Notes: generated by a model not told the origin, from the sequence alone. A stretch of DNA of 41,190 nucleotides from Saccharicrinis sp. (GCA_024635555.1 JAGXIO010000037.1:1-41190), one strand, 5' to 3'; numbered from the stretch's first letter, positions 1 to 8,315 are shown. Numbers and translations are program-made.

Positions 1-395
1 TCATAACGTTTTGAAACAAAACCTCTTTCACCGTTTGCCGATCGTCCTGAAGGTAAGGTGTATTCTTCCCATAAGTATTCCGGAGTATATTTTACGCCGC
101 CTCTAAACGATTTGTCTTCCAGGAAAACAATCAGGAATTTTATCGCATTCTCTACGTTTTTCAGATCGGCTTCAATTTTAGAAAAATCATACACGCCCTT
201 TGCTGTCTCCAGACTTCTCCAAGTATATCTGAGTTGAACACCTTTTAATCCGGGTGTTTCTAGTAAGTTGTGCAAATCGGACAATGTAAAATTATTCTCC
301 AGCGTTGCATAATGTCCTGGATGAAACTTATCCATGCCAATTGCATTCGAAAAATTCAACAACAGAAATACACACAATAAAAAATAGTTCTTCAT
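1..395 (-). CDS. Secreted TIM-barrel glycoside hydrolase-like protein, N-terminal part (runs off the window)
   Basis: This is an open minus-strand frame of 131 codons with no stop before the window edge, starting at the ATG at 393-395. The first ~19 residues (MKNYFLLCVFLLLNFSNA) form a classic signal peptide. The mature part contains GVQLRYTWRSLETAKGVYDF, the pattern seen at the start of TIM-barrel hydrolases of the GH5/GH10/GH42 type (tryptophan, then 'LE-x-x-KG-x-YDF'). The catalytic residues would lie in the missing part, so neither family nor substrate can be set. The hydrolase-like reading is inference from this one motif. It is separated from the PUL by the plus-strand ROK gene, so it belongs to a different transcript. 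Upstream lies the palindrome array. Confidence 0.7.
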   Translation of the reverse strand, partial: MKNYFLLCVFLLLNFSNAIGMDKFHPGHYATLENNFTLSDLHNLLETPGLKGVQLRYTWRSLETAKGVYDFSKIEADLKNVENAIKFLIVFLEDKSFRGGVKYTPEYLWEEYTLPSGRSANGERGFVSKRY

Positions 396-408
396 AAAAA
401 ATAGATTT

Positions 409-568
409 GAATGATTTTAACCTGCCCTATTCATAAATTTTATGAATAAGGCACCAAAGGCCGATTCTGCCTAAGCAGAATCGAGGGGTTAACCCTCGAA
501 AAAGTTTACTTAAACTTTTTCGGCTTTCCACCTATGATAGCGGAAAGTGAAAAATGCTTGCATTTTTC
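409..568. repeat. Run of six short-loop palindromes
   Basis: Six inverted repeats follow each other almost without spacer: 428-437/439-448 (10-bp arms, 1-nt loop), 462-470/475-483 (9-bp arms, loop CTAA), 482-487/493-498 (6-bp arms), 497-508/511-522 (12-bp arms, 2-nt loop), 524-529/542-547 (6-bp arms, enclosing the small palindrome CTATGATAG), and 549-557/560-568 (9-bp arms, 2-nt loop). The 16-mer GAATGATTTTAACCTG at 409-424 and the last hairpin with its GGAAAGT flank both recur near 25459-25500. It lies 5' of the left-edge hydrolase gene. Its function is unknown; a dispersed palindromic (REP-like) element is the simplest reading. Confidence 0.8.
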
Positions 569-599
569 TGGTTAGCATATTTTGAGCATCAAAGATAAA

Positions 600-775
600 A
601 TAAATTTCCTACAGGTGGGACGGTTCAGTTCCAGGGGCGAACAGTCCTTTAGGAATCAGTTCAATAAGAAATTTGATTTTGCTGCTTCTACAAGCAATTA
701 ATAAACGATGTTTCCCCGGGTGAACGAATCGTTGCGCTGGATCCAAGTTACATTCTCAAAGCAGGCAAATGCTGG
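600..775 (+). pseudogene. Decayed DDE transposase fragment
   Basis: Frame +3 from about 600 reads NFLQVGRFSSRGEQSFRNQF and continues to STSN before a TAA at 699-701. Adding one base near 697-700 would restore the reading into LINDVSPGERIVALDPSYI and then LKAGK. The stretch ALDPSYI-x-K-x-GK, preceded by a 'GEQ-x-FRNQF' region, matches my memory of the first catalytic aspartate region of Bacteroidota DDE transposases (IVAxDPSYIxKSGK). After GK the similarity ends, consistent with further deletion. No terminal inverted repeats could be tied to it. It is a remnant only; the family name is not certain. Confidence 0.5.
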
Positions 776-783
776 AAGGTTAA

Positions 784-957
784 GCAATTGTGGAAATCAA
801 CGATTGTAAAAATGTCACAGCCTCAAATATCAAGTCCTTTTTCGATGTTAACCGGAATAATCAGGAATGGTATCTGATTAAAGAAACTTTTAACGGGAAA
901 ACACATGTTGTTATAGCAGACGAAGAAATCCGCCTTTTAAAGTTCCACCGGGAATAA
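784..957 (+). pseudogene. Unidentified coding scrap
   Basis: An in-frame stretch follows directly after a TAA at 781-783 and runs to the TAA at 955-957. It includes VEINDCKNVTASNIKSFFDV and later KETFNGKTHVVIADEEIRLL. The composition is protein-like, and the segment resembles the tail of a repetitive beta-structure protein such as a parallel beta-helix. I cannot assign it. A GTG at 790 could start a 55-residue product, but no full domain is present. It is more likely the 3' end of a lost gene. Confidence 0.35.
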
Positions 958-1157
958 TTAGATATTTTAATCTCGTCCAATCAGGCTTTGTCATCTGCAG
1001 TAAATATTTAAATGGCCAAAAACAAAGCAATGACTGGCGAATAGTTCGAAGATAATTCATTATTTAGTAGGTTTTTAAATCCAAACCGCTAATTCCAAAA
1101 AAAATTTAATAACTTTACAAAGTCGAAAATGTAAAACCACAAAAACAAAGAACCACC

Positions 1158-2378
1158 ATGAGTCCAAGATCGGTATTGACAGTAACCAATGAAATTAGCA
1201 ACCATACCAGACAGGCCAAACAAAAGAACAAAATCGTAAAAGCACTCTCTAAATCAGAGAGTCCATTGACCATACCCGACCTTCAAAAAGAGATCAAAAT
1301 TAGCACACCCACCATCATCAAACTACTGAACGAATTAATGGCCGTCAAATTGGTAGTAGAAGAGGGGAAAAAAGAGACGGAGAACGGGCGCAAACCAACG
1401 CTATATGCGCTTAACATCGACCATTTTTACACCATGGGGGTTGAAATTCTTTTCAAGCGCATAAGCATTTCCGTTATTCGTTTAGATCAAACGGTGGCCT
1501 ACAAAAAACAGGACCAAAATTTCAGGCTCGAAGACACGCCTAAATGTTTAGATCAGGTCATCACCCAAATCAAGACTGCTTTTAAGGAGTGTAAAATTTC
1601 CCCAGACCATATTTTAGGGGTTGGTATCGGCCTCACAGGGCGAATAAACAGCAACACCGGTGAATCCTTCAACTTCTTTACATTTACCGACGTTCCGCTG
1701 GCTCAACATTTATCAATCGCGCTAGAGACCCAAGTATTTATCGACAACGACACCCACATAATTGGTTTGTCCGAACAAGTATTTGGGGAAGCCAAAGAGG
1801 CAAAAAATGCATTGGTTTTGAACTTGGGCCGAGGATTGGGTATGACCATCATTGCGAACCGAAGAAAAGTGACTGGAGGGATGGGTTTTGCGGGAGAGTT
1901 TGGACACATGCAAATGGGCCTATCGGACAAACTATGTATCTGCGGCAAACGAGGCTGTCTGGGGATGGAAGTATCGGGTCATGCATTGGAAGAGAATTTC
2001 AAAAGCGCCATTGCCAACAATGAGACCTCTTTGGTAATGGAAGAGGGGAAGAACATTTCGGAAATACGCTATGACGAAATACTACTGGCAGCCAACCAAG
2101 GGGACGGACTGAGCATTTCCCTCCTTCAATCGATGGGCGAAAAACTTGGCATCGCCCTCGGAAATATCGTAAATCTCCTCAATCCAGAACTAATCATTAT
2201 TGGCGGAAAATTCGCCCAAGCCGGCCATGTATTTTGCGACTCTATAAAAACCGGCATGTATAAAACAGCCCTAACGGCACCGTTGCGCTTCTTGGAAATA
2301 AAGACCTCCAAACTGGGTAACGACATTGGTTGCCGAAGCGCCGCAACGCTCGTATTCAGACAGATGGACCTCCTTTAA
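1158..2378 (+). CDS. ROK-family transcriptional regulator (NagC/Mlc/XylR type)
   Basis: This is a DNA-binding repressor or activator that senses a sugar through a ROK domain. Residues ~22-75 form the winged helix-turn-helix (LTIPDLQKEIKISTPTIIKL). The ROK fold follows from ~90, with FIDNDTH at 195-200 and the zinc-binding region GEFGH (H250) then CICGKRGC (C260, C262, C267). The usual glutamate after GCL is a glycine here (GCLG). The length of 406 aa is normal for two-domain ROK regulators. It starts at the ATG at 1158; no strong Shine-Dalgarno is present, as is usual in Bacteroidota. It is the only regulator beside the large minus-strand PUL and converges on it with a 9-bp gap, so it is the likeliest local controller. 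That is inference, since no operator was identified. Confidence 0.9.
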   Translation: MSPRSVLTVTNEISNHTRQAKQKNKIVKALSKSESPLTIPDLQKEIKISTPTIIKLLNELMAVKLVVEEGKKETENGRKPTLYALNIDHFYTMGVEILFKRISISVIRLDQTVAYKKQDQNFRLEDTPKCLDQVITQIKTAFKECKISPDHILGVGIGLTGRINSNTGESFNFFTFTDVPLAQHLSIALETQVFIDNDTHIIGLSEQVFGEAKEAKNALVLNLGRGLGMTIIANRRKVTGGMGFAGEFGHMQMGLSDKLCICGKRGCLGMEVSGHALEENFKSAIANNETSLVMEEGKNISEIRYDEILLAANQGDGLSISLLQSMGEKLGIALGNIVNLLNPELIIIGGKFAQAGHVFCDSIKTGMYKTALTAPLRFLEIKTSKLGNDIGCRSAATLVFRQMDLL

Positions 2379-2387
2379 CTCCATCGC

Positions 2388-3809
2388 CTAAACCTTCATA
2401 AACAAACCCTTCTGAGCGGCCTTGGTACTGATCCATGAAACCAGCAAGGTAATAAAAACTGCCCGGACCGTTTGAAGCAGAACAGGGCAACAATCTATTT
2501 CAAAAACCTTATCCACCCCCGACAAAACCAAAATGGGGATTACCAAATTGCTGCCCACCACGTAGGCCAGCATGGCATTTTTACCGGATCCGGTGAGTAG
2601 AAACAAACCTTTGTTAATTTTAATAACCTCTATTATCACCACAAAAGCAAACAACGTTACCAAAGCCAGCCCCGCGGTGAGGAGCAGATAACTTAAGGTG
2701 GCAGAATCCTTTTTGATGCCGCCGTGCATAGGCTCCAACAAATAGCCACCAACAATCAATACAATGGCCATCGGCAATAACTTCATGAACACGGGTCGCC
2801 ATTGGTTTTCCCATTTCCAAACGGCGAAAAAGAGCAGTACCACCAGCAATAGGGTCAACACAAACGACCAGACCATTTCCCTCCAATACAAACCAATAAC
2901 AGCCACAAGCACCAAGGCAACCGAAGCCATTACAACGAGGTAATCGGCGAAGCTTCTTCGGTTGTCCACATTGGTTTCACTTATGGTTTTAATGGCGTCG
3001 CGAATGACAATCCCCGTATAAATACCGGGAATAACTATTACCATATACTTGAGGTAATTCCATGAAATTAACCACGAAAGAGGCGACCAATTGTATATAT
3101 CGGCAACCCAATTGCCGCCATCACGAGCAGAAAGAAAAAAAGCCACCATAAGGGCAAATCCCACCCAAAGGGCATTGTAGAAACGGCGATAAACGGCGTA
3201 CAACAAGCCACCTCCCAAAGCCGTGTTAGCCAATATCATGATGATGACGTCAAACCGGGTAAGCCGAAAAGAAAGAATTCCTTGCCAGTGAAGACTCCCA
3301 AAGAGCAGGACTAAGAGTAGGCATCCAGTTGCAACCACAATTTTTCGGTTTTTCCTCCACCACCCCTCTGAAGGAACAGCAAACACCAATAGCATTCCCA
3401 CCATCGCAATCAACGCAAAAAGCCATCTAAGCCATGAATCAACAGCCATACCCCATGGTCTGGCATGTTGCGAAACGATGGCGAAAATTGCCAACCCAGC
3501 AAAACGCACGAGCAATCCCCAGCCAATTTCCCTTGAAGGGATGCCTCGGTCAATTTTTCCACCCAATGAAAAAGGAATGGCAGCCCCCATGGAAAAGAGG
3601 AAAAAGGGAAAGACCAAATCGACCCAGGTGATGCCGGGCAGTTCGGGTTGAAAAAAATGCCCGGGAGGCGGAACCTGTGCATGGTACATCCATCCGGGCA
3701 ACGAACCACCAAAGGGAATGGTTCCCGACAGAATCATCATCAAGATGGCCAACCCGCGAAGCGCGTCAAGGGATTGAAATCGTATTTTTGGTATATGTGC
3801 TGCGTTCAT
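2388..3809 (-). CDS. DUF5009 / HGSNAT-like multi-pass membrane acyltransferase
   Basis: This is an integral membrane protein with about ten to twelve hydrophobic segments. It opens with FQSLDALRGLAILMMIL, the start typical of the heparan-alpha-glucosaminide N-acetyltransferase (HGSNAT) clan. The DUF5009 signature follows: YHAQVPPPGH (H43 from this start), then LPGITWVDLVFPFFLFSMG. HGSNAT enzymes move an acetyl group from cytosolic acetyl-CoA across the membrane onto a glucosamine end; whether this bacterial branch does the same is not known. I chose the ATG at 3807-3809 because the conserved N-terminus begins right after it; an in-frame ATG at 3857 would add 16 unlikely residues. It is the last gene of the PUL, behind the SGNH remnant, and could modify an amino sugar released by the locus. 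Confidence 0.85.
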   Translation of the reverse strand: MNAAHIPKIRFQSLDALRGLAILMMILSGTIPFGGSLPGWMYHAQVPPPGHFFQPELPGITWVDLVFPFFLFSMGAAIPFSLGGKIDRGIPSREIGWGLLVRFAGLAIFAIVSQHARPWGMAVDSWLRWLFALIAMVGMLLVFAVPSEGWWRKNRKIVVATGCLLLVLLFGSLHWQGILSFRLTRFDVIIMILANTALGGGLLYAVYRRFYNALWVGFALMVAFFLSARDGGNWVADIYNWSPLSWLISWNYLKYMVIVIPGIYTGIVIRDAIKTISETNVDNRRSFADYLVVMASVALVLVAVIGLYWREMVWSFVLTLLLVVLLFFAVWKWENQWRPVFMKLLPMAIVLIVGGYLLEPMHGGIKKDSATLSYLLLTAGLALVTLFAFVVIIEVIKINKGLFLLTGSGKNAMLAYVVGSNLVIPILVLSGVDKVFEIDCCPVLLQTVRAVFITLLVSWISTKAAQKGLFMKV

Positions 3810-3924
3810 TGAAAGTAATTTATTTTTTTTAATTATCGCATGCCAGCCGGTAGGCAACTTCAGGATTGCTATGCTATTGAAGTTGTTGTTTATTCGCCAT
3901 CATGCATGATTCATTATTTCTGAA

Positions 3925-4233
3925 TTACTCGTAAATCTCAGAAGCATCAGTACTCCAATTTAAAACCATACTCATGGATTGAAACAGTTGACCAGCAATT
4001 TTTTTGTGCCCATGATAAGATGGGCGTGAGTCGGAACCCAGGTCCTCCCCCAAATTGAGCAAACCACCGGGCAATCCTACAAAAAATAGGTTTGCATCGG
4101 TATAGAGGATGCGAAATACTTCGACCAATTCCCTCACGTGAGAAGAACAGGCCTCCTTAATCATCGGACCCACCACGCAAAAAATGGAAACATTGCCATT
4201 GGCCTCTCTTATTTTTAAAATCGAAGGCAGGGA
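3925..4233 (-). pseudogene. 5'-truncated SGNH-type carbohydrate esterase remnant
   Basis: The frame immediately after the TGA of the oxidoreductase gene (4234-4236) stays open to 3925. It reads like the last third of an SGNH/GDSL acetyl esterase: IFCVVGPMI, a conserved middle, then LFFVGLPGGLLNLGEDLGSD and RPSYHGHKKIAGQLF. Intact relatives carry GSD-W-H-P near the end with the catalytic histidine; here this is GSD-S-R-P, so the histidine is arginine. The whole N-terminal half with the nucleophilic serine is missing. An 83-residue product from the GTG at 4174-4176 is possible but would not be a working esterase. It implies the PUL once removed acetyl groups here. Confidence 0.75.
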
Positions 4234-6129
4234 TCAATCATTTAAAAATTGACCGGAATGATTAATTGGGACATTACTAAATGGATCCACCATTCGGTCA
4301 AGAATCACCGCACATTGGGCTCGGGTAATCACTTCCTGCAAACCAAAGACTCCAAAACTACTTTCTGCCCAAAGCGCTTCGGCAAGGGCAACATTTGCGG
4401 TGGAATCCGCTTCGCTTGAAAGGTGATTTACTAGCTGCAAAACCTCCTCAACCGTTACAACGTGGCCTGCGAAATCAAAGGTAATTCCTGGATAAATATC
4501 GCTCAAGCCATCCTTGAACTCCTGAGCAGTTAACATTGAATCGGGATAAAAAAAGGTAAGATTCTCCCAACCTACATTTTGTCCTTTCCCTTTGATAATA
4601 CCTGTTGCACCAATTCGCTGAACGGCTTTAAAGCTAGCATCCTGCTTCGTTACATCCACATAAGGCATTAAATAGGCATCGTTCTCCAGCAATTGTTGCT
4701 GAACCATGCGAACAGGAACTTCGCTAGGGTTAACCGACATTTTAACGGCCAAAGCGGCTAGTACCCCTGCAGCCTGCCCTATTTGCAAAACCACGGGTTG
4801 CAAGCGTGTGGAACCATTGAGGAGATTGGAAACCGAAATGGATTTTTCGCCCACGATTAAACCCTCAACATCTTTGGGAATCAGTGCCCCCAATGGCAAA
4901 TTGTAGGAGGGCACGGGATAGAAATGCAAGTCGGGCAATGTTTCCCATTCCGGATAACGATTATGGTGATGGTCAATAGGATAATCGCCCACGGCAATGC
5001 CAGTGCGGTAAAGGGCTTCAGCTTGATCGAAGGGCTTTGATACATGATTCACATTAAAACGGACCAACCCGTGAATTCGTCGGCTTTCGCGATGATAGGG
5101 AATAAACGGGAATTTATCCACCGTCGGAAATTCGTCATCGGCAAGGTCAAATGTTGAAAAACCAAGTTCCGTTTGCAAGTAATAGAGGTAACAAAGGGAA
5201 AATTGCTTGGCTTTTTCCAAGGCCTCTGCGCGAGCATCATCGTCCATTTCTATGATGTTCACATAATAATCGTTTCCCTCGATGGGCCAATTAATCATGT
5301 ATTTATTATTGGGCAATTGGCCGTAACGAATCATTTGGTCGGCGCTCCAAAGGACTTGTCCGGGTTTTGGGTCGGTGCAGTTATCCGACTGGGCCGTACA
5401 ATAGAAAAAACTCGGATCATAACTTGCAGGTTTAGAAATGGTTTTATCCACGCCATAATCTTTCAAAATCATCACGTAAGTCAAATCCTGAATGATATCG
5501 TTGGCCTCTTCGGGTGCAATTTCTTCGCCGCTAATAGCACGAGCTTCCATGCCAATGTCGTATTTCACGCCACAATACTTGGCCACGTCTCCCAATTCAG
5601 TGGCATCGATCAATACTTTGGTTTGGATTACCTGCTTTTCCCCATCTTTTTTTACCGTTACTGCCCAACCCTTCATAGTCTTTTCTGCCGAAAGAAACTT
5701 AGCATTGTGCCACACCGATAAATGCTTTTCGGCTTTTGCCATCCTTTGAAAAATGGCATTTCCCACAGAAGGCTCAAACAATACATTGCTTACCCACCCT
5801 GTTTTCAAGGCTTCGGCGCTGCCATAATGGGCAACCAGGCTATCGCGAAATTCGCCAAACAAACCCGAAGGCAATTTATAGTTCCCGTCAATGGCCGAAA
5901 CGCCTGCCGAGGTCAGCATACCGCCGAGCCATGGCGTTTCTTCAACAATGAGCGTATTTGCGCCCATGCGCGATGCTTGTAAACCGGCTGTGGTACCGCT
6001 TGCGCTTCCACCAACTATTAAAACGTCGTACCCAATTTCCTTTTGACAGGACACGAGCGACAAAACCATCACCAAAGAAAAAAGCCAACCCAAGGCATCT
6101 TTTAACCCCATACCCTTATATTTTCCCAT
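4234..6129 (-). CDS. FAD-dependent oxidoreductase lipoprotein (FAD_oxidored family) with SLH-like tail
   Basis: A signal peptide ends in a lipobox (SLVSC, C28), so the protein is probably membrane-anchored outside the cytosol. YDVLIVGGSASGTTAGLQAS at ~34-53 is the FAD-binding Rossmann start with a GGxxxG variant, followed by VEET and GGMLTSAGVSAIDG, typical of the FAD_oxidored family. The C-terminal ~130 residues (from MPYVDVTKQDASF to ITRAQCAVILDRM) look like one or two S-layer-homology repeats. The start could be the ATG at 6129 or an inner ATG at 6111, which gives a tighter signal peptide. The substrate is unknown. In this operon, oxidation of a sugar or a sugar acid is the obvious idea but is inference. 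The family also includes enzymes acting on very different compounds. Confidence 0.85.
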   Translation of the reverse strand: MGKYKGMGLKDALGWLFSLVMVLSLVSCQKEIGYDVLIVGGSASGTTAGLQASRMGANTLIVEETPWLGGMLTSAGVSAIDGNYKLPSGLFGEFRDSLVAHYGSAEALKTGWVSNVLFEPSVGNAIFQRMAKAEKHLSVWHNAKFLSAEKTMKGWAVTVKKDGEKQVIQTKVLIDATELGDVAKYCGVKYDIGMEARAISGEEIAPEEANDIIQDLTYVMILKDYGVDKTISKPASYDPSFFYCTAQSDNCTDPKPGQVLWSADQMIRYGQLPNNKYMINWPIEGNDYYVNIIEMDDDARAEALEKAKQFSLCYLYYLQTELGFSTFDLADDEFPTVDKFPFIPYHRESRRIHGLVRFNVNHVSKPFDQAEALYRTGIAVGDYPIDHHHNRYPEWETLPDLHFYPVPSYNLPLGALIPKDVEGLIVGEKSISVSNLLNGSTRLQPVVLQIGQAAGVLAALAVKMSVNPSEVPVRMVQQQLLENDAYLMPYVDVTKQDASFKAVQRIGATGIIKGKGQNVGWENLTFFYPDSMLTAQEFKDGLSDIYPGITFDFAGHVVTVEEVLQLVNHLSSEADSTANVALAEALWAESSFGVFGLQEVITRAQCAVILDRMVDPFSNVPINHSGQFLND

Positions 6130-6202
6130 TTGTTCACTTACTATATTATGCGTAAAAATTTCTCTGTAAAGTTCTGTATTTTCTCAGGAAGTCCAACCCG
6201 AG

Positions 6203-7366
6203 TCAATTCAATTTTTCCAATACCTGCCAGCATTGGTAAAGGCCACGGGGCACGTGAAAACAACCCTTCCATTTCCCGCCTTTAAGGTCGAGGAGTACTT
6301 CCCCTTGTCGGTTAAGGTATCCGTACCATTCGGGAAACTCTCCATCGCGGAAATGCGACCATGTATATTCGTGTACTTTCTTGAACCACTCCAGGCATTC
6401 GGGCGATTTGGTGAGATGATAACCTTTCAGAAGCGTTATGAGCGTTTCGATGTGAACCCACCAAAGTTTTTGATCCCATTCGAGCTGCTGTGGCGGATGG
6501 CCTTTTACATCCATAAAATAAAAGATACCACCATGTTTCTGATCCCACCCGTGTTTCAGCGTATTGAGCGCAATTTTCACGGCCTTTTCGATGATCTCCA
6601 TCCGGTTAAGTCGTTCGCCCAAATCCATAATGAACCACATGGCTTCGATGGCATGTCCGGGATTCAGGAGACGCCCTTCAAAGGTGTCGGAAAAGGATCC
6701 ATCCAAATGCACATTCTCCAAAATCAGCCCATATTCGGGGCGATAGAAAACCTCAAGCACCTCATGGATAACCCCCTCGGCGGTTTCGTTGACTAGTTTG
6801 GCGCCCAGAAGGTGCTCCATTTCTAAAGCCAGGTTGCACATGATCATGGGCAACGCAAAATTCTTAAGGTTCCGGGTTTCGGGATAGGCTTTGTTGTAAT
6901 GCCCTTTAGGATTCTCCTGCTTTTCCAGAATCAGGCTGAAGGTGCCGGTGGCGATTTTCGCATATTCCTTGTTTCCCGTGGCCAGGCTCAACTGGGCAAA
7001 GGCCATGGCGGCAAAGGTGTAGGAGAAAATATTGTAAGGTTGCACGAGCGGCTTTCCCTCTTGGGTTAGGCTGAAATACCAGTTTAATTGGCCGTCGTGC
7101 CCATGTTTTTTCAGGAACTCGGCACCTTGGATGGCACACTCGAGCCATTCGGGGCGTTTCTCAACCTTGTTATAGAGCATGGAAAATAACCAAACCTGCC
7201 TAGCCTGTAGCCAAATGAATTTATCCGTGTCAAAAACCTTTCCTTGTCGATCGAGACAGGTAAAATAACCGCCAAAATCAGCATCTTGGGAGTTATTGAG
7301 CCAGAAAGGCACCACTCGATCCAATAACTCGCTCTTATATTTTTCTGCCAGTTTCGAGAAATCCAT
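6203..7366 (-). CDS. AGE-family epimerase/isomerase (N-acylglucosamine 2-epimerase-like)
   Basis: A 387-residue soluble (alpha/alpha)6-barrel enzyme with no signal peptide, so cytosolic. Conserved features are LQARQVWLFS (R57), GRLLNPGHAIEAMWF (H239), WWVHIETL (H305) and GCFHVPRGLYQCW (H371). The spacing of H239 and H371 fits the two catalytic histidines of known N-acylglucosamine 2-epimerases. The superfamily also includes mannose isomerases and cellobiose or mannobiose 2-epimerases, so ManNAc/GlcNAc interconversion and mannose/mannobiose conversion are both open. It starts 4 bp after the stop of the DUF4434 gene, so the two are probably co-translated. Since the PUL encodes an alpha-mannosidase, a manno-configured substrate is reasonable. 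Confidence 0.9.
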   Translation of the reverse strand: MDFSKLAEKYKSELLDRVVPFWLNNSQDADFGGYFTCLDRQGKVFDTDKFIWLQARQVWLFSMLYNKVEKRPEWLECAIQGAEFLKKHGHDGQLNWYFSLTQEGKPLVQPYNIFSYTFAAMAFAQLSLATGNKEYAKIATGTFSLILEKQENPKGHYNKAYPETRNLKNFALPMIMCNLALEMEHLLGAKLVNETAEGVIHEVLEVFYRPEYGLILENVHLDGSFSDTFEGRLLNPGHAIEAMWFIMDLGERLNRMEIIEKAVKIALNTLKHGWDQKHGGIFYFMDVKGHPPQQLEWDQKLWWVHIETLITLLKGYHLTKSPECLEWFKKVHEYTWSHFRDGEFPEWYGYLNRQGEVLLDLKGGKWKGCFHVPRGLYQCWQVLEKLN

Positions 7367-7370
7367 TGCT

Positions 7371-8315
7371 TTATACTTTATGATCGTTGATATATTCCGA
7401 ATAGCGGTTGTACAAATGCCCTGCCTGCAAATAGGCCGATTGGGGACTCATGAAATGAGAGAATTCAAAGGTTATTCCGTTTTCGATACCGGCCTTTTCG
7501 GCCATTTCAAGCTTCAACCTCAACTTCTCCCACTTGATGGGCAAAAATTTGATAGGCATGTCCCTGTCGAAGGTTTCAGAATTGGTCCAACATTCCAACC
7601 CAAATTTATCAGCCAGCGCTTTGTTGATTTTCAAAAAGTCGGTCAACTCATCGATGTCCACATGTCCATCCTGAAAAGCGACAATATCGACGGCATCTTT
7701 AATACCTTCAAAAATTTCGCTCCAATCGTCTTCATGCTTTTTCAAGGAAACCCCTGTTGCCCGAACCGTGTCCGAAGTATATTGGCTTATGTTCTTTATT
7801 CCGTCGATGTAAGGAGAAATCATGGTGGGCAGTCCGCCGGACACCTCTTTGCAATATCGCCCCAGGCTGGCATACAGGTCGATGATTTGTCCGGTTTTAC
7901 GGCTACACTCCTGCGATAAATACCAGCCTTTAAAAGCCGGCATATGACCGTACAACTGCCAAACTTCATCGATCACCCGTTTATTCAGCTCTACCTCTTT
8001 TTCATAATCCCCGTTGATCCAGTATTTACCCGAATCATACAACCCAAAATAAAAGGCCATACCATGCTTTTCACTCAATTCAAGAAACATCTTTACCAAA
8101 TCCTCAGCCGGTATGTGTGCGCTTTCCTCGGCCGACAAAACCCTTGAGGGAAAAGTGATCCATCTTTTATAGCCACAACGAATCATTATTACCGTATTGA
8201 TACCCACCGCTTTCATACTACCAAAATCCTTGTCCCACTCATTTCTCCCCCAATTTTGGTGCGGAATATCGTGGCTTATCTCGTCTAAAAATGTTCCTTT
8301 GATTCTCATAACCAT
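7371..8315 (-). CDS. DUF4434-family TIM-barrel protein (putative cytosolic glycosidase)
   Basis: A 314-residue protein without signal peptide. The start IKGTFLDEISHDIPHQNWG and the following VIMIRCGYKRWITFPS are characteristic of DUF4434, a family in the TIM-barrel glycosidase clan. Acidic residues at strand ends (FYFGLYDSGKYW, FKGWYLSQE, IVAFQDGH) are candidate catalytic positions. There is no proven activity for the family that I can cite. It starts at the ATG at 8315; a second ATG two codons later is equally possible. It is placed between the symporter and the epimerase, which suggests it acts on an imported oligosaccharide in the cytosol. Confidence 0.8.
   Translation of the reverse strand: MVMRIKGTFLDEISHDIPHQNWGRNEWDKDFGSMKAVGINTVIMIRCGYKRWITFPSRVLSAEESAHIPAEDLVKMFLELSEKHGMAFYFGLYDSGKYWINGDYEKEVELNKRVIDEVWQLYGHMPAFKGWYLSQECSRKTGQIIDLYASLGRYCKEVSGGLPTMISPYIDGIKNISQYTSDTVRATGVSLKKHEDDWSEIFEGIKDAVDIVAFQDGHVDIDELTDFLKINKALADKFGLECWTNSETFDRDMPIKFLPIKWEKLRLKLEMAEKAGIENGITFEFSHFMSPQSAYLQAGHLYNRYSEYINDHKV

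Noticed and set aside
3434-3631. 65-codon plus-strand frame
   Set aside because: Antisense to the DUF5009 gene, which has a strong family signature in the other direction.
5173-5721. 182-codon plus-strand frame
   Set aside because: It lies wholly inside the oxidoreductase gene on the other strand, has no family pattern, and the minus-strand gene is clearly real.
6233-6796. 187-codon plus-strand frame
   Set aside because: Antisense shadow of the AGE epimerase gene, whose catalytic motifs are intact.
7296-7919. 207-codon plus-strand frame
   Set aside because: Antisense to the DUF4434 gene and the start of the epimerase gene; no recognisable domain.
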